Source: Clostridia bacterium
Lineage (GTDB): Bacteria; Bacillota; Clostridia; Oscillospirales; Acutalibacteraceae
Length of the DNA: 64,000 bases
Assembly (NCBI GenBank): GCA_017415515.1
Contig: JAFQGI010000027.1
Span: 1 to 64,000 of the forward strand
Reading direction: 5' to 3'
The notes beneath the pieces were generated by a model. It searched no databases, had not been told where the DNA came from, and saw nothing but the letters and a program-made list of their open reading frames with translations. The position numbers and the translations under genes are program-made. Below, piece by piece: positions 8,194 to 16,990 of the stretch; the stretch's first letter is position 1, and each line of letters opens with the position of its first letter.

Positions 8194-10128
8194 ATGGGAC
8201 TGACCATTGCACAAAAAATTATCCGCGACCACTTGGTCAGCGGTGAAATGATCCCCGGCACCGAGATTGCCCTGCGCATCGACCAAACCTTGACCCAGGA
8301 CGCCACCGGCACCATGGCGTATTTGGAGTTTGAGACCATGGGCATCCCCCGGGTGCGCACCGAGCGCAGCGTGGCCTATATCGACCACAACACCCTGCAA
8401 AGCGGCTTTGAAAACGCCGACGACCACCGCTACATCCAGTCGGTGTGCAAGAAGCACGGCGTCTATTTCTCCCGCCCCGGCAACGGCATCTGCCATCAGG
8501 TGCATCTGGAGCGCTTCGGCAAACCCGGCAAGACCCTCATCGGCTCGGACAGCCACACCCCCACCGGCGGCGGCATCGGCATGCTGGCGATGGGTGCGGG
8601 CGGCCTGGACGTGGCGGTGGCCATGGGTGGCGGCGCCTATTACATCACCATGCCCAAGATGTATAAGGTGGAATTGACCGGCAAACTGCGTCCCTTCGTC
8701 ACCGCCAAGGACGTGAGCTTGGAGATTCTCCGCCAGCTGTCGGTCAAGGGCGGCGTAGGCGCCATCATCGAGTGGGGCGGCGAGGGCGTCAGCACCCTGT
8801 CTGTTCCCGAGCGTGCCACCATCACCAACATGGGTACCGAGCTGGGCGCCACCACCTCCATCTTCCCCTCTGACGAGATCACCCGCGAATTCCTGAAAGC
8901 CGAGGGTCGTGAGGAGGATTACATTCCTCTCGCCTCCGACCCCGACGCCGCGTACGATAAGATCCTGCACATCGACCTTTCCACCCTCGAACCCCTGATT
9001 GCCTGCCCCCACAGCCCCGACAACGTGGTGACGGTGGCTTCGCTCGCAGGTACCAAGGTGGATCAGGTGTGCATCGGCTCCTGCACCAACTCCTCCCTGC
9101 TGGATATGCTGAAGGTGGCGGCTCTCTTGAAGGGTTGCACCATCCAGCCCTCTGTCAGCCTATCTATCTCCCCCGGCTCCAAGCAGGTTTTGACAATGTT
9201 AGCCGAGTGCGGTGCGCTCACCGACATCCTCGCCAGTGGCGCTCGTGTACTGGAGTGTGCTTGCGGTCCTTGCATCGGTATGGGCTTCAGCCCCAACAGC
9301 GGCGGCGTGAGCCTGCGTACCTTCAACCGCAACTTTGAGGGTCGTAGCGGCACCGCCGACGGTCAGGTGTATCTGTGCAGTCCCGAGACGGCGGTTGCCG
9401 CCGCCCTGACCGGCACTATCACCGATCCTCAGCTGTTGGGCGAGATGCCCGCTATCGTGTTCCCCGACTCTTTCCGCATTGACGACAGCGCTGTGCTGGC
9501 GCCTGCTCCCGAGGAAGAGGCCAACCAGGTGGAAGTCCTGCGTGGTCCCAACATCAAGGAGTTCCCCCAGAGCCATCCTCAGCTGGATACTCTGTCCGCA
9601 CCGTTGGTGCTCAAGGTGGGCGACAACATCACCACCGACCACATCATGCCGGCGGGTGCCAAGATCCTGCCCTACCGCTCCAACATCCCTCACCTGTCCC
9701 AGTTCTGCTTCGGCGTCTGCGACACCACCTTCCCCGAGAGAGCGAAAGCAGCGGGAAAATCCATCGTGGTGGGCGGCAGCAACTACGGTCAGGGTTCTTC
9801 CCGTGAACATGCAGCTCTCGTACCCCTGTACTTGGGCGTTCGCGCCGTAGTGGCAAAATCCTTTGCCCGTATTCACGCGGCAAACTTGATTAACGCAGGT
9901 ATTATGCCTCTGACCTTTGCCGATCCTGCGGATTATGATAAACTGAACCAGGATGACGTCCTCGAAATCAGCGGTGTCTACGCGGGTATGGACAGCGGCG
10001 AGATGATCCTTGTGAACAAGAATACCGGCGCAGAGATTCCTCTGTGCGCCGATTTCACCGACCGACAGAAAGCCATCCTCAAAGCGGGCGGTCTGCTGGC
10101 CTACACCAAAGAGTTAGGAGAGAACTAA
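8194..10128 (+). CDS. acnA: Aconitate hydratase
   Basis: 644-residue [4Fe-4S] enzyme interconverting citrate and isocitrate. The three cluster cysteines are in CIGSCTNSS (about residue 290) and CACGPCIGMG (about residue 353); the swivel domain near the C-terminus has GGSNYGQGSSREHAAL with the catalytic Ser-Arg. Length of about 640 fits the compact mitochondrial-like or putative-aconitase branch rather than the 890-residue AcnA of E. coli, so the symbol is approximate. Homoaconitase or isopropylmalate isomerase is less likely because the large and small domains are fused and isocitrate dehydrogenase follows after one base. Together they form the oxidative branch from citrate to 2-oxoglutarate. 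Confidence 0.92.
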   Translation: MGLTIAQKIIRDHLVSGEMIPGTEIALRIDQTLTQDATGTMAYLEFETMGIPRVRTERSVAYIDHNTLQSGFENADDHRYIQSVCKKHGVYFSRPGNGICHQVHLERFGKPGKTLIGSDSHTPTGGGIGMLAMGAGGLDVAVAMGGGAYYITMPKMYKVELTGKLRPFVTAKDVSLEILRQLSVKGGVGAIIEWGGEGVSTLSVPERATITNMGTELGATTSIFPSDEITREFLKAEGREEDYIPLASDPDAAYDKILHIDLSTLEPLIACPHSPDNVVTVASLAGTKVDQVCIGSCTNSSLLDMLKVAALLKGCTIQPSVSLSISPGSKQVLTMLAECGALTDILASGARVLECACGPCIGMGFSPNSGGVSLRTFNRNFEGRSGTADGQVYLCSPETAVAAALTGTITDPQLLGEMPAIVFPDSFRIDDSAVLAPAPEEEANQVEVLRGPNIKEFPQSHPQLDTLSAPLVLKVGDNITTDHIMPAGAKILPYRSNIPHLSQFCFGVCDTTFPERAKAAGKSIVVGGSNYGQGSSREHAALVPLYLGVRAVVAKSFARIHAANLINAGIMPLTFADPADYDKLNQDDVLEISGVYAGMDSGEMILVNKNTGAEIPLCADFTDRQKAILKAGGLLAYTKELGEN

Positions 10129-10129
10129 G

Positions 10130-11269
10130 ATGCAACAGTACATTGATAACGCTGTGGAGCAATTCCGCACCCTCATCACCGAGCAGTTGGCTCGTCAGAA
10201 CCGTATGGAGGCAGGCGAGCAGGCCAAGGATTTTGCCAACCTGCCCCACCTGACCATCGGTATCTGCGGCGGCGACGGCATTGGCCCCATCATCACCCAT
10301 GCGGGTGAGGACGTGCTGCGCTTCCTGCTGGCAGACGACGTGGCCGCCGGCCGCGTGGAATTCCGCGAGATTGACGGCCTCACCATCGAGCGCCGTACCG
10401 AGGTGGGCAAAGCCATCCCCGATGACACCCTGGCCGCTCTGAAAGAGTGCGATGTCATCCTGAAAGGTCCCACCACCACCCCCCACGGAGGCAACTTGGA
10501 GAGCGCCAACGTGGCTATGCGCCGTGAGCTGGACCTGTACGCCAACGTGCGCCCCACCTGCGTGCCCGAACTGGGCATCGACTGGGTGTTCTACCGCGAG
10601 AACAGCGAGGGCGAGTACGTCCTGGGTAGCCGCGGCGTGGAGATCCCCGACAAGCTGGCTATGGACTTTAAGGTGACCACCAATGCCGGTACCCGCCGCA
10701 TCGCCCGCGCCGCCTTTGAGTACGCCAAGAACAACGGCAAGGATAACGTGGCCATCGTCACCAAGGCCAACATCATGAAGAAGACCGACGGCAACTTCAG
10801 CCGCATCTGCCACGAGATTGCCGCCGAGTACCCCGGCATCACCGCCGAGGACTGGTACATCGACATCATGACCGCCAACCTGGTGAACGAGGCGCGCCGC
10901 AGCCAGTTCCAGGTGTTTGTTCTGCCCAATCTGTACGGCGACATCATCACCGACGAGGCCGCCCAGATTCAGGGTGGCGTGGGCACCGCCGGCTCTGCCA
11001 ACATCGGCGATCAGTACGCCATGTTTGAGGCCATCCACGGCTCTGCCCCCCGTATGATCGAGATGGGTCGCGGCGACTACGCCAACCCCGCCAGCGTGCT
11101 GAAGGCCTGCGCCATGCTGCTGCGCCACATCGGCAAGGCCGCCGAGGCGGAGAAGCTGGAGAAGGCGCTCGCCATCTGCAACGAAAAGATGAATATGACC
11201 GGTCGTCCCGGCGGCAACACCTGCGCCGAGTTCGCCCGTGCCATTATGACCGAAGTGGAGGCTATGTAA
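10130..11269 (+). CDS. icd: Isocitrate dehydrogenase (NAD-type, IDH/IPMDH family)
   Basis: 379-residue beta-decarboxylating dehydrogenase. Features include GGDGIGP (about residue 45), LESANVAMRRELDLYANVRP (about 125-144, the substrate-phosphate loop and Arg residues), catalytic Tyr in YRENSEG, Lys in VTKANIM, and the metal/cofactor region LYGDIITDEAAQ. The order acn-icd and the SANVAMR loop favour isocitrate over isopropylmalate as substrate. An unusual N-terminal helical extension of about 35 residues precedes the Rossmann core. Only one base separates it from the aconitase stop, so the two are translationally close. Confidence 0.88.
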   Translation: MQQYIDNAVEQFRTLITEQLARQNRMEAGEQAKDFANLPHLTIGICGGDGIGPIITHAGEDVLRFLLADDVAAGRVEFREIDGLTIERRTEVGKAIPDDTLAALKECDVILKGPTTTPHGGNLESANVAMRRELDLYANVRPTCVPELGIDWVFYRENSEGEYVLGSRGVEIPDKLAMDFKVTTNAGTRRIARAAFEYAKNNGKDNVAIVTKANIMKKTDGNFSRICHEIAAEYPGITAEDWYIDIMTANLVNEARRSQFQVFVLPNLYGDIITDEAAQIQGGVGTAGSANIGDQYAMFEAIHGSAPRMIEMGRGDYANPASVLKACAMLLRHIGKAAEAEKLEKALAICNEKMNMTGRPGGNTCAEFARAIMTEVEAM

Positions 11270-11310
11270 CCCGATTTCGGGGCGCATACTTGAAAGGAGA
11301 CGAGTGAAAT

Positions 11311-11964
11311 ATGAACAAGCAAGAGATTTTGGCCCGTGTGGACCACACCGAGTTAAACCCCGCCGCCAAGTGGGCGGATATTGCTACCCTGATTGACGAT
11401 GCCATCACTTATGGCACCGCCACCGTTTGTATCCCCCCTTGTTATGTCAAGCGCGCCGTCAACTATGCCGCCGGCAAGCTGCCCATCTGCACCGTCATTG
11501 GCTTCCCCCACGGCAACAGCCCCACCGCCGCCAAGGCTCACGAGGCCAAGTGCGTGGTGGGGGATGGCGCCGCCGAGGTGGATATGGTGATCAACCGCGG
11601 CTGGGTGAAGGACGGTCTGTTTGAGGCTGTCACCGACGAGATCCGCATCGTGAAGGCCGCCTGCGGCGACAAGCTGCTGAAGGTGATCATCGAGTGCTGC
11701 GGTCTGACCGACGAGGAGAAGATCGCCCTGTGCAAGTGCGTCACCGACGCCGGCGCGGAGTATATCAAGACCTCCACCGGCTTTGATAAGAGCGGTGCCA
11801 CCGTCGAGGACGTGGCGCTGATGAAGAAGAACGTGGGCGAGGGTGTGCTGGTCAAGGCGGCCGGCGGCATCCGCTCCTTCGAGGCGGCGCAGGCGATGAT
11901 CGACGCCGGCGCCGACCGCATCGGCGCCAGCGCATTGGTCAAGCTGATGAAAGCCGAGGGCTAA
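11311..11964 (+). CDS. deoC: Deoxyribose-phosphate aldolase
   Basis: 217-residue class I aldolase splitting 2-deoxyribose 5-phosphate into glyceraldehyde 3-phosphate and acetaldehyde. Schiff-base lysine lies in YIKTSTGF (about residue 150) and the second lysine in VKAAGGIRS (about residue 180); the N-terminal DHTELNP is also typical. It follows icd by 41 bases with its own AAAGGAG site and ends at a strong terminator, so it is probably the last gene of the aconitase unit, an unusual partner. The pyrimidine-nucleoside phosphorylase that would feed it is 44 kb away. Confidence 0.93.
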   Translation: MNKQEILARVDHTELNPAAKWADIATLIDDAITYGTATVCIPPCYVKRAVNYAAGKLPICTVIGFPHGNSPTAAKAHEAKCVVGDGAAEVDMVINRGWVKDGLFEAVTDEIRIVKAACGDKLLKVIIECCGLTDEEKIALCKCVTDAGAEYIKTSTGFDKSGATVEDVALMKKNVGEGVLVKAAGGIRSFEAAQAMIDAGADRIGASALVKLMKAEG

Positions 11965-11988
11965 CGCAGAAGTTTTGATAGAAAAGAG

Positions 11989-12021
11989 AAAAACTCCGAC
12001 TCGCACGAGTCGGAGTTTTTT
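11989..12021 (+). terminator. Terminator after deoC
   Basis: AAACTCCGACTCG pairs with CGAGTCGGAGTTT around a two-base loop, followed by TTTTTTG. Confidence 0.88.
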
Positions 12022-12047
12022 GTTTGTAAAAGCAAGAATAGGAATAA

Positions 12048-12195
12048 GGCCCCCTTGCCTAAAGGGGGCTGGCAAACGCGCAGCGTTTGACTGGGGGATA
12101 TAATGTCGCCTTGCGACATATCGTCCTGCGGACGACTATCCCTCCGACCTCGTCGGCTTTGCCTCCTCGGCCACCTCCCTTTAAGCAAGGGAGGC
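12048..12195. repeat. Composite palindromic element 1
   Basis: The left arm begins GGCCCCCTTGCCTAAAGGGG, then an inner hairpin AAACGCGCAGCGTTT and CTGGGGGAT. The right arm ends CCACCTCCCTTTAAGCAAGG followed by GAGGC. The centre has two small hairpins (GTCGCCTTGCGAC, GTCCTGCGGAC). Both arms belong to the family seen at 16808, 23604, 27446, 30317, 34733, 47282, 50250 and 54998. It sits between convergent genes deoC and the pseudouridine synthase. Confidence 0.85.
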
Positions 12196-12219
12196 TTTTC
12201 TCTACTCAACATCGTGCGT

Positions 12220-13119
12220 TTACTCCATCTTATCCCATTCGTCACGCCACAGGCCGCGGCTTTCCAGTACCGTCCGCATATCGGCGGGGATGGGGGTGGT
12301 GAGGGTGATGGTTTCCCCTGTGCGGGGGTGGGGAAACGCCATCCGCCCGCAATGCAGAGCGTGGCGGGGCATAATCACCTCGTCGGTGCCGTACATGGTG
12401 TCACCCACCAACGGATAGCCGAGCCACGACATGTGTACCCGTATCTGGTGGGTGCGTCCCGTTTCGATGACCACCCGGGCGAAAGTTACCTCGCCGTCGG
12501 TGGCGAGAGCCTGCCAATGGGTGAGGCTGTCCTTGCCGCCCTGACCCACCTCGCGGGTGATGGTGCACCCCTCCTTGATGCGGATGGGTTGGTCGATGGT
12601 GCCCTCGCCGTGGAGCTCGCCCAGCAGGATGGCGAAATACACCTTTTGCGGCACCTGCGCCATGGCGTAGGCGGCGTGGGGCGTTTTCGCCGCCATCAGC
12701 AGACCGCTAGTGTTGCGATCCAGGCGGTTGACAGGGCGGAAAGAAAGGGGTGTGCCCTTTTGCTCAAAATAGGCCACCACGCCGTTGGCGAGGGTGGGCT
12801 CGGGCTTGCCCGCCGAGGGGTGGACAGCGAGATAGGGCGGTTTGTCCACCACGAGGATGTCCTCGTCCTCGAAGACGACGGACAGGGGCATATCCGCCCC
12901 CTCGATGCGCACATTGTCCTCCGGCATCTGCAGTCGCACCACCTGACCCGCGTTGACGCGGTCGATGGAGCGCCACTGCTTGCCGTCAAGGGTCATGCCG
13001 TTTTCCACCCGTTTGAGCTTGACCACCATCCGATAGGAAAGCCCGCACCCACGGCGCAGAAAGGTTTGCAACATTTCGCCGTCGTACTCCGGCGGCACGA
13101 TGTATTCGTATGTGGACAT
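12220..13119 (-). CDS. RluA-family pseudouridine synthase
   Basis: 299-residue RNA pseudouridine synthase of the RluA/RluC/RluD group, acting on 23S rRNA or tRNA. An S4-like N-terminal part (LQTFLRRGCGLSYRMVVKLK) is followed by the catalytic motif RLDRNTSGLLM (about residue 133, catalytic Asp) and GRTHQIRVHM near the C-terminus. The long upstream in-frame extension runs through a repeat and has no ribosome-binding site; the ATG at 13117-13119 is preceded by AAAGGAGGC. Target uridine cannot be decided from the sequence. Confidence 0.9.
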   Translation of the reverse strand: MSTYEYIVPPEYDGEMLQTFLRRGCGLSYRMVVKLKRVENGMTLDGKQWRSIDRVNAGQVVRLQMPEDNVRIEGADMPLSVVFEDEDILVVDKPPYLAVHPSAGKPEPTLANGVVAYFEQKGTPLSFRPVNRLDRNTSGLLMAAKTPHAAYAMAQVPQKVYFAILLGELHGEGTIDQPIRIKEGCTITREVGQGGKDSLTHWQALATDGEVTFARVVIETGRTHQIRVHMSWLGYPLVGDTMYGTDEVIMPRHALHCGRMAFPHPRTGETITLTTPIPADMRTVLESRGLWRDEWDKME

Positions 13120-13166
13120 GGGTGAGCCTCCTTTCTTAATAGTGGTGATGAAAATGAGATCGCTCT

Positions 13167-13221
13167 GCGACCACCTCATCCACCGCCGTTCGGCGGTCCC
13201 CCTTCCCCTCAAGGGGAAGGC
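13167..13221. repeat. Single-arm palindromic repeat, GCGACCACC type
   Basis: GCGACCACCTCATCCACCGC, an inner hairpin CCGCCGTTCGGCGG, then the outer hairpin CTTCCCCTCAAGGGGAAG. Near-identical copies are at 21762-21817 and 46751-46805. It lies just upstream of the pseudouridine synthase gene, between it and the transketolase terminator. Confidence 0.85.
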
Positions 13222-13248
13222 CTTTGAAGTTTCTGCTCGTTCCCACAC

Positions 13249-13279
13249 AAAAGACCGACGGAATCCGTCGGTCTTTTTT
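13249..13279 (-). terminator. Terminator after the transketolase genes
   Basis: AAAGACCGACGG pairs with CCGTCGGTCTTT across a four-base loop next to the transketolase C-terminal gene stop; T runs on both strands make it bidirectional. Confidence 0.85.
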
Positions 13280-13283
13280 AGTT

Positions 13284-14231
13284 TTATTTCAGCGTCAGAA
13301 CAGCCTTGACCTTGTTCACAATGTGAGGAGCGGTGAGACCGTACAGATCCAGCAGCTCCAAGGCAGGGCCGGAGCGACCAAAGGTGTCCTCCACGCCCAC
13401 GCGGAGCATGGGAATGGGTTTACCGCTCTCCACCAGCACCTCGGCAACCGCACTGCCCAAGCCGCCGATGATATTGTGCTCCTCGGCGGTGACGATGGCG
13501 CCGGTCTCGGCGGCGCAGGCCAAAATCAGATCCTTATCAACGGGCTTGATGGTGGCCATATTCACCACGCGGGCAGAGATACCCTCGGCCTGCAAGGTGT
13601 CGGCGGCGATCATCGCCTCATTCACCTCTAAGCCGGTGGCGATGATGGTGACATCCGCACCCTCACGCAACACCTTGCCCTTGCCGATGGTGAACTCCAC
13701 CTTCTCCTCGTTGAACACCGGCACAGCCAAGCGACCAAAGCGCAGGTACACCGGGCCGTCGTATTCCGCGGCGGCACGGACAGCCGCCTTGGCTTCGGGG
13801 CCGTCGGCGGGGTTGAGGATCACCATACCGGGAATGGTGCGCATGAGACCGATATCCTCACAACACTGGTGAGTAGCGCCGTCTTCGCCCACAGAGATGC
13901 CGCCGTGGGTGGCGGCGATCTTCACATTGAGATGGGGATAGGCAATGGAATTGCGGATCTGCTCAAAGGCACGACCGGCGGCAAACATCGCAAAAGAAGA
14001 GGCAAACACCGTCTTGCCGCTGGCAGCCAAACCGGCGGCGATGCTCATCATATTGCCCTCGGCGATGCCCGCATCGAAAAAGCGGTCGGGGTGGGCTTTC
14101 TTAAACAATCCCGTCTTGGTGGCGGCGGCCAGATCGGCGTCCATCACGACGATATCCTGACGCTCGTTGCCCAATTCCACGAGGGCCTGACCGTAGGCGT
14201 CACGGGTGGCAATTTTCATCACGTCTGCCAT
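13284..14231 (-). CDS. Transketolase, C-terminal subunit
   Basis: 315-residue pyrimidine-binding and C-terminal half of a split transketolase. Motifs include MDADLAAATKTG (about residue 30), GIAEGNMMSIAAGLA (about 57) and EDGATHQCCEDI (about 120), then the transketolase C domain with TAEEHNIIGGLGSA. It pairs with the N-terminal subunit three bases upstream to form the TPP enzyme of the non-oxidative pentose phosphate pathway. Split transketolases are common in Clostridia and archaea. A DXP synthase is less likely because the two halves are separate and of transketolase lengths. Confidence 0.92.
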   Translation of the reverse strand: MADVMKIATRDAYGQALVELGNERQDIVVMDADLAAATKTGLFKKAHPDRFFDAGIAEGNMMSIAAGLAASGKTVFASSFAMFAAGRAFEQIRNSIAYPHLNVKIAATHGGISVGEDGATHQCCEDIGLMRTIPGMVILNPADGPEAKAAVRAAAEYDGPVYLRFGRLAVPVFNEEKVEFTIGKGKVLREGADVTIIATGLEVNEAMIAADTLQAEGISARVVNMATIKPVDKDLILACAAETGAIVTAEEHNIIGGLGSAVAEVLVESGKPIPMLRVGVEDTFGRSGPALELLDLYGLTAPHIVNKVKAVLTLK

Positions 14232-14234
14232 CTT

Positions 14235-15077
14235 TTACCCCTCCCATTCCTGTAAACGGGCGGAAAGCTCCGCCATAGCGGCATCGTACTGCTCCTGCTT
14301 GGGGGCAGCACCGTGCCAACTGCACTGATTCTCCATAAAAGACACGCCCTTGCCCTTCACCGTCTTTTGCACGATGCAGGTGGGTTTTCCCGTTATGGTC
14401 TTAGCCTCAGTCAAAGCGGCCTCGATCTGCTCAAAGTCGTGACCGTCGATCTCGATGACGTGGAAGCCGAAGGCGGCAAACTTCTCAGGGATGGGATAGG
14501 GGGAGTTAACCTCCTCCACCGTGCCGTCGATCTGCAGGTTGTTGTTGTCCACGATCACCAGCAGGTTATCCAGCTTTTTGGCGGCGGCGAACATAGCCGC
14601 CTCCCACACCTGACCCTCGCCGATCTCGCCGTCGCCGAGGATGGTGTAGACGCGATAGTCCGCCTTGTCCAGCTTGCCCGCCAGCGCCATGCCCACGGCG
14701 CAGGAAACGCCCTGACCCAGCGAGCCGGAGGACATATCCACGCCGGGGATGTGCTTTTTATCGGGGTGACCCTGCAGGATGGAATCCGTCTTACGCAAAG
14801 TAGGGATGAGATCCACGGGAAAATACCCGCGCAAAGCCAGCGCGCCATAAAAAGCAGGGGCAGCATGTCCCTTAGACAGCACAAAGCGGTCACGCCCCGC
14901 CCAATCGGGATCCTGCGGGTCGATACGCATCTCTTTCCAATACAAATACGCCAGATCCTCCGCGATGGAGAGGGAACCGCCGGGATGGCCGCTCCCCGCA
15001 TGGAAGGTACCCTCGATGACCGCCATGCGAATCTTGGTGGCGACGATTTGCAGTTCTTTTTTGGTCATAGCGTCCAT
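14235..15077 (-). CDS. Transketolase, N-terminal subunit
   Basis: 280-residue TPP-pyrophosphate-binding half. The TPP/Mg motif runs from GDGEIGEGQ (about residue 148) to VDNNNLQIDGTV (about 178), and the substrate-binding GHPGGSLS is near residue 31. The start MDAMTKKE has an alternative Met four residues in; both follow a weak GGAAAGGG-type site. Forms an operon with the C-terminal subunit. Confidence 0.92.
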   Translation of the reverse strand: MDAMTKKELQIVATKIRMAVIEGTFHAGSGHPGGSLSIAEDLAYLYWKEMRIDPQDPDWAGRDRFVLSKGHAAPAFYGALALRGYFPVDLIPTLRKTDSILQGHPDKKHIPGVDMSSGSLGQGVSCAVGMALAGKLDKADYRVYTILGDGEIGEGQVWEAAMFAAAKKLDNLLVIVDNNNLQIDGTVEEVNSPYPIPEKFAAFGFHVIEIDGHDFEQIEAALTEAKTITGKPTCIVQKTVKGKGVSFMENQCSWHGAAPKQEQYDAAMAELSARLQEWEG

Positions 15078-15162
15078 AGAAACCGCCCTTTCCGCAAAAA
15101 ATATCCTTACAATATATAGATACCCTATTGTAGCACAATAAAACGCAAAAAGAAAGCCTTTT

Positions 15163-16143
15163 TCAGCCTTTTTCCGGTAATTTTTCCATCAGCCACAGCC
15201 CATAGCGTTTGCGCCCCCAATGATGGCAGTCGGCGGGGAGAAACACCGTGTCGGGTGCCGTCCGTTGCGCCGAAGGGCCGCTACGCACCAGCACCTCGGT
15301 CAGCACCGCATCGGCGGCGGAGCCTGCCGCAAGATACATCTCCTCACGGCTGTCGTCGGGGGCGTACAGCACCACCTTCGCCACCGCCACGGAATAGGTC
15401 TGTGCGTCCTGCACCAGACGACGGCGCACAGCGGCGAGGTCGGGCAGATTGCCCTGCTTCACTTTGAGGATGGCAAATCCCATCACAGGGGTGCCGTCAG
15501 GAGCGGTATAGGCACGAAAATCCCGTTCATACAAAACCGTCGGATCGGATTCGGACAAGAGCTGCTCTTTCAGCTCGTGATACAACGGCATCGGAGGCTC
15601 GCCGCTGAGGGAAACCAGCCACTCTGCCATCGCCACATCCTCCGCCTTCGCCTTATAGGGCGACAAGCCCTCGGTATCCAGCAGAATGGCGCCCAACAAC
15701 ATGCGAGCACAGGCGGCATCGAGTTTTATCCCGTCTTGCTTCACCCTCTCTGCCACGATCGTGGTGGCGGCGCCCACGGGACGGATGCAAACATCGATTC
15801 CTGCTACATTCTCGCCGTCGGCAACGGGGTGGTGGTCGACGATCGCCACCACTTCGCCATCATAGGCGGCCACGTCGTGGTGGTCGGTGAGCACCCATTT
15901 TCCACTCGCTTTCGGAATGGTGGGGAAAGCCAAATCTCCCAGCAGCCACGCGGTTTCCCGAGATAGTTTGCCCTGCAAAATCGGGACAGCGGGGGTGCCG
16001 CCCACCGTCAGCCGCCACGCCTCAAAGAGGGAGGAAACGGCGGCATCGGTATCGGGGGCGGGATGTCCCGCCACCAATAAGGGGCTTTCCATTCTCGCGC
16101 AATCATCCAAATACGTCATCAAACGCTCGTAGGTCACAGACAT
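15163..16143 (-). CDS. DHH/DHHA2-family phosphoesterase, Mn-dependent inorganic pyrophosphatase-like
   Basis: 326-residue protein with the DHH superfamily motifs GHPAPDTDAAVSSL (about residues 26-39), VLTDHHD (about 82) and AIVDHHP (about 99), then a C-terminal DHHA2-like domain. This matches family II inorganic pyrophosphatases (PpaC), which hydrolyse PPi with Mn, but the motifs deviate (PAPDTDA rather than NPDTDS), so exopolyphosphatase or another phosphoester may be the substrate. The start is the ATG with an AAGGAGGGG site; an upstream ATG 30 bases earlier lacks one. Confidence 0.75.
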   Translation of the reverse strand: MSVTYERLMTYLDDCARMESPLLVAGHPAPDTDAAVSSLFEAWRLTVGGTPAVPILQGKLSRETAWLLGDLAFPTIPKASGKWVLTDHHDVAAYDGEVVAIVDHHPVADGENVAGIDVCIRPVGAATTIVAERVKQDGIKLDAACARMLLGAILLDTEGLSPYKAKAEDVAMAEWLVSLSGEPPMPLYHELKEQLLSESDPTVLYERDFRAYTAPDGTPVMGFAILKVKQGNLPDLAAVRRRLVQDAQTYSVAVAKVVLYAPDDSREEMYLAAGSAADAVLTEVLVRSGPSAQRTAPDTVFLPADCHHWGRKRYGLWLMEKLPEKG

Positions 16144-16326
16144 CCCCTCCTTTCTGCACCCAGTATACCACACCCTGTCTGCGGTGTCAAAAAAAGTTCA
16201 TATTTTCACCCGGCAAATAGCCTTGACCTTTATGGAAAATTGTGGTACGCTTATACTAATTTGGAACTTTACGTGCGTGCGCATACTAAAGGGCGTCAAA
16301 ACCGCACATACTACGCGAGGTGGATT

Positions 16327-16770
16327 ATGGCAAAGATGGATCCCGTCGTCAAGAGAGAAACCGAATACGTGGCGCTGTGGGTGATGGCCGTCTGCATCCT
16401 GATTCAGGGCGTTTGCCTGGTGCTTCATTGGTGGAATCTCACCATCCTGTGGGGCAGTCTGCTGGGCGGTGCCACCGCCATCGGCAACTTCCTGCTGATG
16501 TGCCGCATGGTGCAAAAGGCGGTGCTGCAAGACCCCAAGCAGGCCAAAAACACCGTCAAGCTCAGCCAGGGACTGCGGCTGATGATGCAGGGTCTGATTT
16601 TGGTACTGGCGGCGGTGCTGACCACCGTGTTCAACATCTGGGCAACAGCGATCCCGCTGCTGATCCCCCGCATCGCCATCAGTCTGCGAGAACTGCGAAA
16701 CGCCAAGAAAAATCCCTCCCCCGACCGCCCCGCCATCGGCTGGGACGATGAAGAGGATGAGGAGGATTAA
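16327..16770 (+). CDS. AtpI-like membrane protein preceding the ATP synthase operon
   Basis: 147-residue protein with four predicted membrane segments (about 17-37, 40-58, 80-100, 103-122) and an acidic tail rich in D/E. Position immediately before atpB, size and topology fit subunit I (AtpI/UncI), a helper for c-ring assembly, though sequence similarity in this family is low. The ORF opens 87 bases earlier, but the GCGAGGTGG site supports the ATG at 16327. A palindromic element separates it from atpB. Confidence 0.7.
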   Translation: MAKMDPVVKRETEYVALWVMAVCILIQGVCLVLHWWNLTILWGSLLGGATAIGNFLLMCRMVQKAVLQDPKQAKNTVKLSQGLRLMMQGLILVLAAVLTTVFNIWATAIPLLIPRIAISLRELRNAKKNPSPDRPAIGWDDEEDEED

Positions 16771-16807
16771 AACTTCGAGTCAAGTCCATAGCCACCGCAG
16801 GTGGCGT

Positions 16808-16943
16808 GCCTCCCTTGCCTAAAGGGAGGTGGCACGGCGTAGCCGTGACGGAGGGATACCGTGCATAGCACGGCAAACCGCTTTGCGGTTTGATATCCCC
16901 CAGTCAGCCTTTCGGCTGACAGCCCCCTTTAGGCAAGGGGGCC
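16808..16943. repeat. Composite palindromic element 2, inside the atp operon
   Basis: Left arm: GCCTCCCTTGCCTAAAGGGA, inner hairpin CACGGCGTAGCCGTG, ACGGAGGGATA. Centre: GTGCATAGCAC and AAACCGCTTTGCGGTTT hairpins. Right arm: TATCCCCCAGT, inner hairpin CAGCCTTTCGGCTG, ACAGCCCCCTTTAGGCAAGG. It lies between the atpI-like gene and atpB on the coding strand. Confidence 0.88.
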
Positions 16944-16990
16944 TTTGCTTAACTTAAAATCCAACCCCACACTCAATCAGAGGTGATTGT

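Noticed and set aside
16808..16943. Composite elements considered as ordinary transcription terminators
   Set aside because: They lack T-runs, occur inside operons and often next to separate genuine terminators.
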